From the NCBI GenBank assembly GCA_032027125.1, contig JAVSMQ010000001.1:1968466-2032465 (forward strand): a stretch of 64,000 nucleotides of DNA, written 5' to 3'. Positions 36,195 to 44,620 of this stretch are shown here, one piece after another. Source of the DNA: JANJTB01 sp032027125 (GTDB lineage Bacteria > Bacteroidota > Ignavibacteria > Kapaibacteriales > UBA2268). How positions within the stretch are numbered: the stretch's first letter is position 1; the number at the start of each line of letters is the position of its first letter. The notes below the pieces were generated by a model. It had not been told where the DNA came from, did no database searches, and saw only the letters and a program-made list of their open reading frames with translations. Made by a program: the position numbers and the translations under genes.

Positions 36195-36647
36195 ATGCTT
36201 AGAGTTTACGTAGATACATCAGTAATAGGTGGTTGTTATGACCATGAATTCAAAGAAGAATCATGCCGTTTTTTTGATTACGTAGATAAAAATATTTTAC
36301 GTCTTTTAGTAAGTCCTATTATTTTTGAAGAACTTGAATATGCTCCTCCGCAAGTTCAACAGGTTTTAAAAGACGTAAAGTTAGAATGTATTGAATATCT
36401 GGAACTTACTGATGAAGTAATTGCACTGCGAAACTCATATATTAAAAATGGTATATTATCAAAAAAATGGGTTGACGATGCTACACATGTTGCGTTAGCG
36501 ACAATCAACAGAGCAGATGCAATTGTGTCATGGAATTTTCGTCACATTGTTAGATTAGATAAAATTAAATTGTTTAATCAAATTAATCTATTAAATGGTT
36601 ATGGAATATTGACAATAATTACGCCCAGAGAGGTATATTATGAATAA
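36195..36647 (+). CDS. PIN-domain protein, probable ribonuclease toxin
   Basis: 150 aa. PIN-fold acidic residues are seen: Asp7 in YVDTSVIGG, Glu near 45 in IIFEELEYA, and the WVDDATHVALATI block (about residues 96-109) with the second Asp pair, then ADAIVSWNFRHIV near the end. PIN proteins are Mg-dependent RNases, often toxins of type II toxin-antitoxin pairs. The stop overlaps the start of a 59-codon gene by 8 bp (ATGAATAA), so the two are coupled. A TATTTTTG -7-type box lies at 36144-36151. Confidence 0.85.
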   Translation: MLRVYVDTSVIGGCYDHEFKEESCRFFDYVDKNILRLLVSPIIFEELEYAPPQVQQVLKDVKLECIEYLELTDEVIALRNSYIKNGILSKKWVDDATHVALATINRADAIVSWNFRHIVRLDKIKLFNQINLLNGYGILTIITPREVYYE

Positions 36648-36819
36648 ACAAATAGAAATGAAAGAATTTGATTGCTTAGAATATAAATATCGAGTTCAGA
36701 AAATAATATTTAAAAATATTCAAAATTTAACTATTGATGAAGAAAAATCTTATTTTAATTCAAAAATCTTCGATGGTTCTTTTAAAGATTTAATAAAAAA
36801 TTTGGGTATTTCTGTTTGA
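36640..36819 (+). CDS. Small partner of the PIN protein, possible antitoxin, 59 aa
   Basis: A short gene that overlaps the PIN stop codon. The peptide has a FDCLEYKYRVQKIIFKNIQN helix and a LTIDEEKSYFNSK segment. This resembles the small DCVEMKxxxQExIYEETKxMTxEEExxYFRK-type proteins found beside PIN-domain genes. The coupling supports a toxin-antitoxin pair with the unusual toxin-first order. The antitoxin role is inferred. Confidence 0.65.
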   Translation: MNKQIEMKEFDCLEYKYRVQKIIFKNIQNLTIDEEKSYFNSKIFDGSFKDLIKNLGISV

Positions 36820-36923
36820 CCTGCAATTTTATAATTAGTATGATAACTTAATAATTATTCAAAACAATCCATATCTAAATAGTCTCCTGAAATAGTATTT
36901 AATTATTCATATTCTACAAGAAA

Positions 36924-37027
36924 GTCACACTGAGCGAAGTCGAAGTGTAATTTAAACGTTAATTGAAAGTTATTATAACAGTCTTCGACTAAGTTAATCA
37001 TGAGCTTGCCGATGGGCTCAGACTGAC
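36924..37027. repeat. GTCA(C/T)nCTGAGC-type hairpin repeat
   Basis: GTCACACTGAGCGAAGTCGAAG at the left and CTTCGAC...GCTCAGACTGAC at the right form inverted arms. The motif is akin to the interior of the MITE-like elements, but the GCAGGG ends are missing. It lies in the 463-bp gap between the PIN module and the beta-barrel operon; nothing else was seen there except the promoter listed next. Confidence 0.65.
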
Positions 37028-37182
37028 ATAACAAACATTATTTTTTAATCAACATACTGATATAATAAAAGTCTTTAAGTATTTTGAAGTCTTCAAAACA
37101 AATTTCATTTTATAATTTCCTTTCCTGAAAATCTCCTATAAAACAATATTAATTTGGTTAGGCTAAAATATAAATATTTAGT

Positions 37183-37215
37183 TGTTTTATTTTCTGAATA
37201 ATTTAGTATATTTGT
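37183..37215 (+). promoter_or_regulatory. Bacteroidota-type promoter for the beta-barrel/OmpA pair
   Basis: TTG at 37183-37185 and TATATTTG at 37208-37215 (22-bp spacer) resemble the -33/-7 elements TTTG and TAnnTTTG. They lie about 70 bp upstream of the chosen start codon at 37283, which has a GGAGG ribosome site at 37271-37275. Confidence 0.55.
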
Positions 37216-37282
37216 TTATTAGTCTTATGCAAACTGTGAATTTGTGTTATATTTTAAATTTCAACATTTTGGAGGTTTTGTT

Positions 37283-38140
37283 ATGAGTCTTTCTAAAACA
37301 TTTCTATTGGTCTTGCTTTTCATATCATTTTCACAAATTCTCATGGCACAGGAGAATGTATTGAAGCCGAAAACTCCTGCAAAAGAAGTAGCCCGCGATG
37401 ATGCCGAATATGATTATTATCCGATTGGTTTTGGTATCGAAGCCGGTATCAACTATAATATGTTTTCACAAACATTGTCTTGGGAATCAGAAGTTCCGCA
37501 GTCAATCTTTAATGTTTTCAAAAGTGCTTCGGGAATTTCTCCCTATTTTGCTGTAGCAGCCGATTTCCCGATTAATGGTCAGATGGGTATTCAGGCAAAA
37601 ATTGCTTACGATGGAAGAAGTTATTCCAATACTTATACCGGTGTTGCAGAATATTACGACTTTGTCAATCTTGTATATTTGGATGGTGACGAAGAACAAA
37701 AACTGGAGATTACAGGTGCTGATATTTCGATATCGGCGTTGTTCAGATATAATTTTGCCCGAAATTTAGTACTTACTGTCGGACCAATGATTTCACTGCC
37801 TGCGGGAGATTACACTCAGAAATGGACACAAACAAGTTTAAGCGAAGGTCGTTATTTCTATGATGAGGAAGGTAATGCTTTCAAAGTAAATGTAAGTACA
37901 GATAAAATTACTGGCATTAAAACCCGCTTTGGTTTGGATTTGGGTTTAGGTTATAAAATACCATTATCATCAAGCATGACACTTATACCTCAGGTAAGAT
38001 TCAATTTTATGCTGTCAAACATAACAGATGATCAAACCCGTGAGGATGATTCCAGAGCCTTTCAATATGGGTTACCTTCTCTGTTGGCTAAAGACGCTAA
38101 ACTTCAAACGCTGAAGTTTGGAATCGGATTATGGTTCTAA
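37283..38140 (+). CDS. Outer-membrane beta-barrel protein
   Basis: The ATG at 37283 is chosen over one at 37244 because GGAGG stands seven bases upstream and a clear signal peptide follows (ending at about LMAQ). The mature protein (total 285 aa) alternates hydrophobic and polar residues in beta strands, with aromatic girdles and a C-terminal Leu-Lys-Phe-Gly-Ile-Gly-Leu-Trp-Phe strand typical of outer-membrane insertion. It resembles PorT/OMP_b-brl-type eight-stranded barrels. It is followed at once by the OmpA-like gene and is probably part of the same operon, together forming an envelope anchoring unit. Confidence 0.82.
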   Translation: MSLSKTFLLVLLFISFSQILMAQENVLKPKTPAKEVARDDAEYDYYPIGFGIEAGINYNMFSQTLSWESEVPQSIFNVFKSASGISPYFAVAADFPINGQMGIQAKIAYDGRSYSNTYTGVAEYYDFVNLVYLDGDEEQKLEITGADISISALFRYNFARNLVLTVGPMISLPAGDYTQKWTQTSLSEGRYFYDEEGNAFKVNVSTDKITGIKTRFGLDLGLGYKIPLSSSMTLIPQVRFNFMLSNITDDQTREDDSRAFQYGLPSLLAKDAKLQTLKFGIGLWF

Positions 38141-38166
38141 TTCATTACAAATTACAGGAGAATAAA

Positions 38167-39639
38167 ATGAAACCAATTATTTACTTATTAATATTTTTAT
38201 TTATGCTTAACCTGAGTTTTTCACAAAAGGTTCAGGTATCACCGGTTGAATTTAATTCCACAGGAGATGATTTTAATTCAAATATTACTCAAAACGGAAG
38301 GGTAATTTACTTTACTTCCGACCGTAAAGGCGGCAAACAAAGAGTCTTTATAGTTGAACAAGTGGGCGGTGAGTGGAATTATCCATCTGAAGTACGTGGG
38401 GATATAAATGAAGGACAGGAAAGCGGGGCGGTTGCTCTGACTTCCGACGGTCAGTATATGCTGTTTGCTGCTTTTGACCACGAAACAGGAGGATTTGGCA
38501 GAACAGACATTTACAGTGCTGAAAAAGTTGACGGGAAATGGACAAATGTCAAAAATCTGGGAGCAAATGTAAACTCAGATTCATGGGACTCGCAGCCGAT
38601 GATATCCAATGACGGAAATATATTGTTCTTTGTCAGCGACAGAGAAGGCGGATTCGGCGGAACTGATATTTACATTTCGGTAAAATCAAGAGACGGCTGG
38701 TCGAAAGCAGTGAATGCAGGAAAAACTATTAATTCCGAATCTGATGAAATGACTCCAGTAATCGGAGTTGATAATGTAAATTTTACTTTCTCGTCAAATC
38801 GCCGCGGAGGTTACGGTGAGTCGGACATTTATGTATCCAAGTACCGCGCCGGCAGCTTTTCAAAACCTGAAAATGCCGGAGAGCCAATTAATTCATCTGC
38901 TGACGAGTATTATTATTATTCCATGCCAAATACCGATAAAGCATATTTTTCATCTTCCCGTTCCGGTGGAGACGGTAAACTTGATATTTATCAGGCTGTT
39001 CCGAATCCATTCCAATCCGATGCCGTTTTTCTGCTGAATGGTGTTGTTAAGGATGCAAAATCCGGCGAACCGCTTGGGGCAAATATCATTATTACTGACC
39101 TGACCACAGGCACAAAGGTTGCAGACCTCAAAAGTGATGACAAAACAGGCGAGTATTATGTAATTCTTCAGCAGGCACGAACGTATTCTATTACTGCTGA
39201 TAAAAAAAGTTATTTGTTTTTCAGCGAGCGATACGAAGTGCCAAAGTCTGACAAAGGCAAGGAGCAAACAAAGGATATTTTGCTGTCTCCAATTGCAGGC
39301 GGCTATACCAGACTTTTAATTTTCTTTGATTTTGACAAAGCTACCCTGAAAAATGAATCAATTCCCGAACTCGACAGAGTAGCTGAATTTCTAAAGGAAA
39401 ATCCGGATATTAGAATTATGCTCGAAGGTCATACCGATGATGTCGGCAATGCAGATTATAACGATAAACTTTCTGATAACAGAGCCAAATCTGTGAAGGA
39501 CTATTTAATAAAAAACGGTATTCAGGAGCATAGAATACAAACAATCGGTTACGGGCTGCGGAAACCTCTGATAAAAGAAAAAACGGATGAAGCCCGTTCA
39601 ACAAACAGAAGAGTAGAAATGAAGATTCTTGAATCATAG
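38167..39639 (+). CDS. OmpA-family protein with PD40 (WD40-like) repeats
   Basis: The ATG at 38167 is preceded by AGGAG and begins a signal peptide (MKPIIYLLIFLFMLN...). Residues ~25-290 contain repeated PD40-type motifs (ITQNGRVIYFTSDRKGG, SNDGNILFFVSDREGGFGGTDIY, NFTFSSNRRGGYGESDIYVS), which suggests a beta-propeller. Next is a short carboxypeptidase-regulatory-like or Ig segment (~300-370). The C-terminal ~110 residues are an OmpA peptidoglycan-binding domain: FFDFDKATLKNESIPELDRV, LEGHTDDVGNADYNDKLSDNRAKSVKDYL, and a terminal RRVEMKI. 490 aa. It should tether the outer membrane to peptidoglycan. T9SS component PorE has a similar plan, but the assignment is not certain. Confidence 0.88.
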   Translation: MKPIIYLLIFLFMLNLSFSQKVQVSPVEFNSTGDDFNSNITQNGRVIYFTSDRKGGKQRVFIVEQVGGEWNYPSEVRGDINEGQESGAVALTSDGQYMLFAAFDHETGGFGRTDIYSAEKVDGKWTNVKNLGANVNSDSWDSQPMISNDGNILFFVSDREGGFGGTDIYISVKSRDGWSKAVNAGKTINSESDEMTPVIGVDNVNFTFSSNRRGGYGESDIYVSKYRAGSFSKPENAGEPINSSADEYYYYSMPNTDKAYFSSSRSGGDGKLDIYQAVPNPFQSDAVFLLNGVVKDAKSGEPLGANIIITDLTTGTKVADLKSDDKTGEYYVILQQARTYSITADKKSYLFFSERYEVPKSDKGKEQTKDILLSPIAGGYTRLLIFFDFDKATLKNESIPELDRVAEFLKENPDIRIMLEGHTDDVGNADYNDKLSDNRAKSVKDYLIKNGIQEHRIQTIGYGLRKPLIKEKTDEARSTNRRVEMKILES

Positions 39640-39994
39640 AGTCAAATTCAAGTTAGAATATATTGATTGAATATCTGAATCACGGATTAAAGGATTAAAG
39701 GATTTCACTGATTATAAATCCGTGGAATTAGTGTAATCCCTAAAATTCGTGATTCAGTATATTTCAAAGATGGACTCTTCGCTTTGCTCTGAGTGACCAA
39801 TCCCCTGGAGTTTTGTATTTGCCCTCCGCCGGCAGAAGACATAAATAATTTATTCTCCACAAGAGTAGAATTTAAAAATATTTTGCGACTTTTTTGATGT
39901 TTATGTGTTAGTCTTTGTATAAGATTTGTATATTTGTAAAGACTTTAAAATCATATTCTATATATTTATAAACAAAATATCTTTGGAAAATATT
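39640..39994. repeat. Intergenic region with TGAATCACGGATT inverted repeat
   Basis: CTGAATCACG (39675-39684) pairs with CGTGATTCAG (39748-39757), enclosing GGATTAAAGGATT and AGTGTAATCC segments of the same mosaic family as 15241 and 40533. A TATATTTG -7-type box at 39929-39936 lies upstream of the next gene. No gene was seen. Confidence 0.65.
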
Positions 39995-40447
39995 ATGACT
40001 ACTCAAAATTCAATTGAAATTCTGCTACTTGTCAGTACTTCACTTACTACTGGTTTTGTAGTGTTTGCTACCGGTGTATATCAGAAAATTATGAACGGAG
40101 TGGATGAAGCCACTTTCAAAATTCTTTTGGCTGAACTTAGTAAAAATGCACTCAAATCACCTTTTATTATCGGTTTATCGCTGGTAACTATGTTAGGAAT
40201 GGTACCGTATTTTTATTATAGCGGTTTAAGTAATATATGGTTCACTGCCGGTCTTGCTTTGTGGATAATAACTTCAATCATAGCAAAGATGACCCGTCTT
40301 CCGATATACAAAAGAGTCGGAGATTTGGATAGTTCGGAAACAATTCAACTTCGGGCAGAAAGAGAAAGACTGAACCGTACAAGCATTCTCAACGCCGGAC
40401 TATCAATTACAATTGTTTTGTTAATGGTAATCGGACTATTATTCTAA
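39995..40447 (+). CDS. Four-helix membrane protein, DUF1772-like
   Basis: The frame is open from 39926, but the ATG at 39995 with a GGA upstream precedes the conserved part (150 aa), and the earlier start would overlap the promoter box. Four hydrophobic segments are seen: about residues 11-31, 55-75, 79-100 and 128-148. A RLPIYKRVGDLD...RAERERLNR loop precedes the last helix and resembles the DUF1772 or anthrone-oxygenase-like pattern of N-x6-W-containing small membrane proteins, though the match is partial. No function is claimed. It stands alone between repeat-rich gaps. Confidence 0.65.
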   Translation: MTTQNSIEILLLVSTSLTTGFVVFATGVYQKIMNGVDEATFKILLAELSKNALKSPFIIGLSLVTMLGMVPYFYYSGLSNIWFTAGLALWIITSIIAKMTRLPIYKRVGDLDSSETIQLRAERERLNRTSILNAGLSITIVLLMVIGLLF

Positions 40448-40529
40448 AGAGCAATGATAATGTTAAAATTTGCTGAGTATATAAATTCCGGAGAAAAGTT
40501 TTATTGCTGAAGTTCTGGCAGTTCGTAAT

Positions 40530-40866
40530 CTCAGATTACACGGATTAAAGGATTACACTGATTTAAAACCACCTTTTGAGATTGACTTATTTTGAGTTTA
40601 TTTGGGTTCTCTTCTCCATAGGAGATAAATTATGGTAACAAAAACCTATCCCGATGAACATGACTACCTCGTAGAGGTTGAATTTTTGTAGTATAATATA
40701 ATCTCTACGAGATAATACTAAATCAGGTATTGCTCATGTTACCACAATTCAATCTCTATGAGATAAAATCAATTACATTATCGTATTTGGGAACGGTTTG
40801 TAAAATGACAAATAACATTATAAATCTGCGAAATCAGTGTAATCGGTTCAATTAGTGATTCTGAAT
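40530..40866. repeat. Nested palindromic intergenic repeat, locus B
   Basis: Same plan as locus A. Two forward units begin with TTCTCCATAGGAGATAA (from 40613, with ATGGTAACA ending 40640) and ACCTCGTAGAGGT (~40666). Two reversed units are AATCTCTACGAGAT (40700-40713) and TGTTACCACAATTCAATC...GAGAT (40737-40764). The outermost arms are GGATTACACTGATTT near 40557 and its complement near 40825, so the unit sits inside the GATTACAC mosaic. Confidence 0.8.
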
Positions 40867-40889
40867 ATTCCAAATTACTTTCGGAATTG

Positions 40890-42497
40890 CTACATTCTGA
40901 TAATGCCGTATTTAGGTTCGGGTATCGGACGGTTCAGTGACATAGAAATACCGAGAGCAATCACGCTTCTTGTATCGAGAGGGTCAATAATCCCATCGTC
41001 CCAAAGCCTTGCAGAACTATAATAAGGGCTTGCTTCTTCTTCATACTTGCGCAATATCGGCTCATGAATTTTGAGAATATCCTCTTCCGATAATTTTATG
41101 CCTTCTTTTTCAAGCTGCTTAATTTTTACAGTCGAAAGTACATTAGCAGCCTGCTCGCCGCCCATAACTGAAATCTTGCTGTTGGGATACATGAAAAGCA
41201 GCCTCGGTTTGTAGCCGCGTCCGCACATCGCATAGTTTCCGGCACCGTAAGAGCCGCCGACTATCAGAGTAAATTTGGGTACAGGGGCGTTTGCTACGGC
41301 ATGAACAAGTTTTGCCCCATCCCGTGCAATTCCTCCGTGTTCATATTTTTTCCCTACCATAAATCCGGTAATGTTCTGGAGAAAGAGCAGCGGAATTTTT
41401 CTTTTTGAGCATAATTCAATGAAATGAGCACCTTTCAGACTCGACTCTGAGAATAGTACGCCGTTATTTGCAATTATTCCGACAGGCATTCCCATAATTC
41501 TTGCAAATCCTGTTATCAAAGTCTTTCCGTATTCCGCTTTAAAGGGCTGGAATCTGCTCCCGTCAACAAAACGGGCAATTACCTCAATCATATCAAATTG
41601 TTGTTTCAGATTTGCGGGAATTATTCCGTATATATCTCTTGGGTCATAATAAGGTTCTTCTGGCTCGGCGATATCCAGCTCGAATTTCCTCTGTTTATCA
41701 AAATTTTCAACTATATTTCTGACAATTTCGATTGCATGTGCATCATTTTGTGCATAATGGTCGGATACTCCAGAAATTTTGCAGTGGACGTCGGCTCCGC
41801 CAAGTTCTTCATCAGTTACTATTTCGCCGGTAGCAGCTTTCACAAGCGGAGGACCACCGATAAATATTGTAGCCTGATTTCTTACCATAATTGTTTCATC
41901 GCTCATTGCAGGTACATAAGCCCCGCCTGCTGTACATGAGCCCATAACACATGCAATCTGCGGAATGCCTTCTGCAGACATCTGAGCCTGATTATAGAAA
42001 ATATTTCCAAAATGCTCTTTATCGGCAAATGTTTCGGATTGATACGGCAGGAATATTCCGCCGGAATCTACAAGATAAATACATGGAAGTTTGTTTTCAA
42101 GTGCTACGGTCTGGGCACGGATATGTTTTTTAATAGTCAGTGGGAAATAGGTGCCTCCTTTGACTGTAGCGTCATTGGCAACTATCATGCACTCTCTGCC
42201 CCTGATAACTCCAACACCTGTCACTATGCCAGCCGAAGGTGCTTCATTGTCGTATATATCGTAAGCTGCAAGAGCATTAAGTTCGAGAAAAGGAGTATCG
42301 GGGTCGCAAAGAAGTTTTATTCGGTCGCGGACAAGTAGTTTGCCTCTTTCAGTATGACGTTTTCTGGCACTTTCTGTACCTCCTTTTTTTACTTCATCCA
42401 ATCTTTCTTTCAAACGGTTTGTCAGTTTTATTGAATTATCGAAGTTCTCTTTAAATTCCGGAGATTTTGTATTAAGTTTTGAATTTATTCTGTACAT
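40890..42497 (-). CDS. Acyl-CoA carboxylase beta (carboxyltransferase) subunit, methylcrotonoyl-CoA carboxylase-like
   Basis: Carboxyltransferase subunit that moves CO2 from carboxybiotin to an acyl-CoA. The 535-aa protein begins with ESARKRHTERGKLLVRDRI and carries the SDSGG-like VDSGGIFLPYQSETFADKEHFGNIFYNQA segment, CVMGSCTAGGAYVPAMSDE, and FIGGPPLVKAATGE, which together fit methylcrotonoyl- or geranyl-CoA carboxylase beta better than propionyl- or acetyl-CoA forms. Near the C-terminus are GGSYGAGNYAMCGRGY and MGGEQAANVL. The biotin carboxylase/carrier alpha subunit is not in this window. It is the last of three leftward genes after glgA and the NUDIX gene, 45 bp from the latter. A role in leucine breakdown is inferred. 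Confidence 0.9.
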   Translation of the reverse strand: MYRINSKLNTKSPEFKENFDNSIKLTNRLKERLDEVKKGGTESARKRHTERGKLLVRDRIKLLCDPDTPFLELNALAAYDIYDNEAPSAGIVTGVGVIRGRECMIVANDATVKGGTYFPLTIKKHIRAQTVALENKLPCIYLVDSGGIFLPYQSETFADKEHFGNIFYNQAQMSAEGIPQIACVMGSCTAGGAYVPAMSDETIMVRNQATIFIGGPPLVKAATGEIVTDEELGGADVHCKISGVSDHYAQNDAHAIEIVRNIVENFDKQRKFELDIAEPEEPYYDPRDIYGIIPANLKQQFDMIEVIARFVDGSRFQPFKAEYGKTLITGFARIMGMPVGIIANNGVLFSESSLKGAHFIELCSKRKIPLLFLQNITGFMVGKKYEHGGIARDGAKLVHAVANAPVPKFTLIVGGSYGAGNYAMCGRGYKPRLLFMYPNSKISVMGGEQAANVLSTVKIKQLEKEGIKLSEEDILKIHEPILRKYEEEASPYYSSARLWDDGIIDPLDTRSVIALGISMSLNRPIPEPKYGIIRM

Positions 42498-42542
42498 TTA
42501 ATTTACTCGCTTTTCTAAAGTAGTGCTTAATTTGGGTAAAGA

Positions 42543-43022
42543 TTAATTGCTTATTTCCTTGATTTCGAAAAGAGACTGGTCATTGACCGATAATATATAT
42601 TCATCAAATATTTTCACGGCTTCGCGGTGTGAAGGCAAACCCAATCTCTCGATTGCAGGGTCAAGATGCAGCCACTCGTATGAGTCATGCTCATCGGATA
42701 AAATTATTTTACTTTCGGGACTTATCAGCATTCCGAATACCGGTGAAAGATGAATCGAATTGTTCACAGCATCAAAAAATCTTGTGATATAAGGTAAAGT
42801 CCATAATCTTAGTGGCTGAGTCCCGGTTTCTTCCATTGTTTCCCTTAACGCAGTCTTAACAGCATTTTCGCCCGACTCAATTGTTCCGGTGATAGTCTGC
42901 CAGATACCTGGATATACTTTTACAAGAGGACTGCGTTTTAAAAGAAGATGTTTATATCCCTTGTAATCTTCAAAATATGCGGCTATATGCACCTGTACTG
43001 TATTCGAAATAAAGCTAATCAT
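42543..43022 (-). CDS. NUDIX hydrolase
   Basis: Hydrolyses a nucleoside-diphosphate-linked substrate with Mg. The complete Nudix box GTIESGENAVKTALRETMEETGT fits Gx5Ex7REUxEExGU exactly, at about residues 46-68. The N-terminal YKHLLLKRSPLVKVYPGIWQTITG and C-terminal HDSYEWLHLDPA segments resemble dihydroneopterin-triphosphate or dATP pyrophosphohydrolase relatives, but substrate choice is not readable. 159 aa, full length. It begins 3 bp after the glgA stop codon and is probably translationally coupled to it. Confidence 0.92.
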   Translation of the reverse strand: MISFISNTVQVHIAAYFEDYKGYKHLLLKRSPLVKVYPGIWQTITGTIESGENAVKTALRETMEETGTQPLRLWTLPYITRFFDAVNNSIHLSPVFGMLISPESKIILSDEHDSYEWLHLDPAIERLGLPSHREAVKIFDEYILSVNDQSLFEIKEISN

Positions 43023-43025
43023 ATA

Positions 43026-44495
43026 TCACCCTTTCTTTTCTAATGCCCATTTAAAAACTTTTAAGTAATCAAGAGCTGATTTTCCTGATGAAAAATTATT
43101 TGTCATTGCATTTTTTCTAACCAAATCCCAATGCGGGCTGTTATTATAAACTGACAATCCCCGCCGAATTGAAAAAGCAAAATCATCGGCATTATACTGC
43201 CAGAATAAAAACCCGCATCCCTGCCCAGAATCAAAATTGTATTCTTTGATGGTATCAGCAAGACCGCCTGTAATTCTGGCTATTGGAATCGTACCGTATT
43301 TCATGGCATACATCTGGGTAAGACCGCAGGGCTCAAATCTCGACGGCATCAAAAAGTAGTCCGCTGCTGCAAACATCCTGTGAGACAGTTGGTGATTATA
43401 ACCTATATTTATTAAAGCAAGCTTCGGATATTTCCATTTGATATACTGAAAGAAGTCAGTATATTTACTCTCACCAGTGCCGAGCAGAGCAATTCTGAAC
43501 ATATTATTTTCAAGATAATATTCAAGTTTTGCCATTAATAAATCTATACCCTTCTGCTCAGTCAGTCTTGTTACCATTCCAATAAGCGGTAGTTCCAAAT
43601 TGTCATCATCAGTCAGACCGTGGTCATACAAAAACTGTATTTTGTTTATTTTCTTTACTTCAAGATTTTCATAAGAATATTTTTCATAGATATAATCATC
43701 AATCTCGGGATTCCATTCATCATAATATACACCATTGAGAACTCCGACCAAATCTGCTCCGCGTAGATTAAGTTCGTCCTGCAGACCTTCGCTGTAATAA
43801 GGGTATCTAATTTCTTTTGCATAAGTAGGGCTGACTGTTGTAATTTTATCGGCAAACATTATACCTGTTTTCATGGCATTTACTGAACCGTATTTCTCAA
43901 ACCATGAGCCCGGATAAAACTCCTTCATTCCAAAGCCTGAGTACAGCATTGCATTATCGGGATTAAATTTGCCCTGATACGCAAGATTGTGTATTGTATA
44001 GACACCTGCTGTTTCGCTGAAAAGCGGTTCCTTATAATAATAGGATTTCAAAAAAGCCATAGTAAAAGCAGTGTGAAAATCATGGGCATGAATAATGTCA
44101 GGTTTGAAATTTAGAGCTTTTGCTGTTTCGAAAATTGCACGGCTGAAGAAAATGAATCGCCTGTCGTTGTCTCCATACTCGTTTGGGTCGCCGTAAATTC
44201 CGCTTCGGTCAAAATAATGATGATGTTCAATCATATAAACCGGTACTGTGCTGTTGGGCAGAAAGCCGTGCCAGAGACGTGCATATTCAACCCAGTAACC
44301 CATTGGAACAACTAAAGTCAGTTCTGTTGGAGTAATTCCATACTTGTATGTATCAATAAAACCGTATTTGGGCATTATTATAATTGGGTTCTGTCCGTAT
44401 TTTGCCCATTCAAGTGAAAGTGATGATGCAATGTCCGCTAATCCGCCTGCTTTGGCATACGGGTCAACTTCTGATGATGCAATAAGTATATTCAT
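43026..44495 (-). CDS. glgA: Glycogen synthase (ADP-glucose type, GT5)
   Basis: Extends alpha-1,4-glucan chains from ADP-glucose in the cytoplasm. The N-terminal KAGGLADIASSL (KxGGL motif, residues ~15-26) binds the sugar nucleotide. HAHDFHTAF, IHNLAYQG and GVYYDEWNP follow. The C-terminal domain has MVTRLTEQKGIDLL and the SRFEPCGLTQMYAMKYGTIPIARITGGLADT signature. 489 aa, close to the ~480 of E. coli GlgA. First gene of a leftward trio with the NUDIX and carboxylase genes. The 125-bp gap to the divergent lipid-transport operon should carry both promoters. It implies glycogen storage; the ADP-glucose pyrophosphorylase and branching enzyme are elsewhere. Confidence 0.95.
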   Translation of the reverse strand: MNILIASSEVDPYAKAGGLADIASSLSLEWAKYGQNPIIIMPKYGFIDTYKYGITPTELTLVVPMGYWVEYARLWHGFLPNSTVPVYMIEHHHYFDRSGIYGDPNEYGDNDRRFIFFSRAIFETAKALNFKPDIIHAHDFHTAFTMAFLKSYYYKEPLFSETAGVYTIHNLAYQGKFNPDNAMLYSGFGMKEFYPGSWFEKYGSVNAMKTGIMFADKITTVSPTYAKEIRYPYYSEGLQDELNLRGADLVGVLNGVYYDEWNPEIDDYIYEKYSYENLEVKKINKIQFLYDHGLTDDDNLELPLIGMVTRLTEQKGIDLLMAKLEYYLENNMFRIALLGTGESKYTDFFQYIKWKYPKLALINIGYNHQLSHRMFAAADYFLMPSRFEPCGLTQMYAMKYGTIPIARITGGLADTIKEYNFDSGQGCGFLFWQYNADDFAFSIRRGLSVYNNSPHWDLVRKNAMTNNFSSGKSALDYLKVFKWALEKKG

Positions 44496-44620
44496 TCAAT
44501 AAATTTTTATAAATGTCACTAATTAAAATTTAAAGATAAACATATAATTGTTAGTATGAAATTAAAAATTATTAAATTGTGTTTTGAAATTGATATTATT
44601 TCAAAAATGTTTTTTTAATT

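Noticed and set aside
38278..38545. Minus-strand frames inside the OmpA gene and similar shadows elsewhere
   Set aside because: They lie within strong coding genes on the other strand and have no domain signals.
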